Shown here: positions 63,301 to 64,000 of the stretch, piece after piece
Layout: the number at the start of each line of letters is the position of its first letter
Numbering within the stretch: the first letter of the stretch is position 1
Assembly: GCA_016858145.1 (NCBI GenBank)
Contig: JAEHOE010000041.1
Location: 496,001 to 560,000 of the forward strand
Direction: 5' to 3'
Length of the DNA: 64,000 nucleotides
DNA from: Edaphochlamys debaryana
Lineage: Eukaryota; Chlorophyta; Chlorophyceae; Chlamydomonadales
Program-made: the position numbers and the translations under genes
Notes under the pieces: model-generated
What the model was told of the DNA's origin: nothing
The model's input: only the letters and a program-made list of their open reading frames with translations
Databases searched by the model: none

Positions 63301-64000
63301 GGCACGGGCGAGGGTGGAGGTGGATCGGTGGGCAAACGGGATGGTGGGCTGGGGTTGGTTGGGGCCGGGGCTGCATCGGGCTTAGGGGAGGAGTCCGGCG
63401 GTATCAGGGCCGATGGTGGAGGGAGGGGTGGGGCTCGGCGAGCTGACGTTGGTGGGCGGGGGCTGGGCATGCTTGCACGTGGCGAGGGCGATGCAGGGCG
63501 TGAGGAGGGCGGCGAGGGAGGGGGCCTGGGAACCGAGGAATAGGAAGGGAGAGTGGTGGGTGTGCGCGAAGGGTAGACCGGGGGGGAAGGGGGCGGTGCC
63601 AGGGGCGGCCGCTTGGGTGGGCTCGGCGATGTTGGGGGGCTGGGAGAATGCGGCGCGGGCGATGATTTGGGCGTGGGCGGGAGTGCTGAGAAGGTGGAGG
63701 GCGGAAGGGTCGGCTGCTGGAGCGGGCGAGGTGGCAAGGGTTTTGGAGGATACGCAAGCAGATCAGGGGGGCTTGGCGGGGGCGACCGCAGAGGCTGTGG
63801 AGATGGGTGGGGCGGTGGAAGACGCGGCAGCGATGGGGACGAGTTCCCGGGCGGGGGAGTCAGGCCGGTCGGGCTGCGAGGCGAGGGTGCACTCTTGGGC
63901 GGGGCTGGGGGGCTGGGGGACTTGGGCGAAGGCGTCGGAGGCTGGGGCGTGGGAGGCGAGGGCGATGCGCCGGGTGGGCGCATGGGTGAGGGAGGTGGGG
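60327..64000 (-). CDS. Gene C: third giant membrane protein, 3' part (5' end outside window)
   Basis: Exons seen, 5' to 3': stalk from beyond 64000 to 63048, membrane-proximal 62881-62456 and 62357-62211, TM plus tail 61967-60327 (546 aa). The stalk is a long run of PPSP and SPxP, then LLTASDANSTAGNLTATVNV..TGDTWTEVFASLYP. The domain VTCSADLLAGLKSSLSSSLT..VRC and AQVTYRLQLSSGGL follows. The TM is LIGISVGSMLGGLLVLVLCV..VRHVRREK. The tail holds repeated PYGQ/PPYG, two DSHHWSYALPQ motifs, a Ser run, and the end SRLGGLPPIGAGSRFGR. The architecture from stalk to C-terminus equals that of genes A and B. The open frame continues to the window edge, so the ectodomain lies outside and its domain number is unknown. 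Confidence 0.88.

Overview
This window is nuclear DNA of a green alga, most likely of the order Chlamydomonadales (Chlamydomonas/volvocine type). The evidence is very high GC, many small spliceosomal introns with GTGAG/GTGCG donors and C-rich acceptors, TGTAA poly(A) signals, hydroxyproline-type (PPSPPPPP) coding stretches, a plant-type Polycomb methyltransferase and a thylakoid-lumen PsbP-like protein. All exon models were spliced by eye from phase, splice sites and homology.

Left end (1-16,856). First comes the 3' end of a FAS1-domain, probably GPI-anchored protein (94-1038, +). Next is a nine-exon gene for a small secreted Cys-rich protein of unknown family (3292-5703, -). A stray 97%-identical copy of an EZH exon and its intron lies at 6037-6268. 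The complete EZH (Enhancer-of-zeste, H3K27 methyltransferase) gene follows, about 20 exons (7413-15316, -).

Centre (16,857-51,128). Two giant paralogous genes lie head to head around a 1.17-kb shared 5' region. Gene A (16857-37121, -) has 36 exons and encodes about 3,843 aa. Gene B (38289-51128, +) has 19 exons and encodes about 2,654 aa. Both encode a signal peptide, a dibasic + LQQ motif, a string of Cys-rich globular domains separated by Pro-rich linkers (14 in A, 7 in B), a long Pro-rich stalk, a membrane-proximal domain, one transmembrane helix and a long Ser/Pro/Gly-rich cytosolic tail ending near LPPLGK. Gene B carries a 560-bp hAT-like MITE with a perfect 8-bp target-site duplication.

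Right end (51,129-64,000). Uracil-DNA glycosylase (UNG) with an N-terminal PCNA-binding motif (52778-55746, -) is divergent from a PsbP-domain lumenal protein (56404-58496, +). The 3' half of a third member of the giant family, gene C (60327 to beyond 64000, -), closes the window; its tail is much closer to that of B than to that of A.

The undescribed system proposed here is the A/B/C family: receptor-like, cell-wall-spanning membrane proteins whose ectodomains grow and shrink by whole domains at Pro-rich linkers. A second window-wide oddity is that many exon edges occur twice or three times, as roughly 90-130-bp tandem duplications lying inside introns, in at least five unrelated genes.
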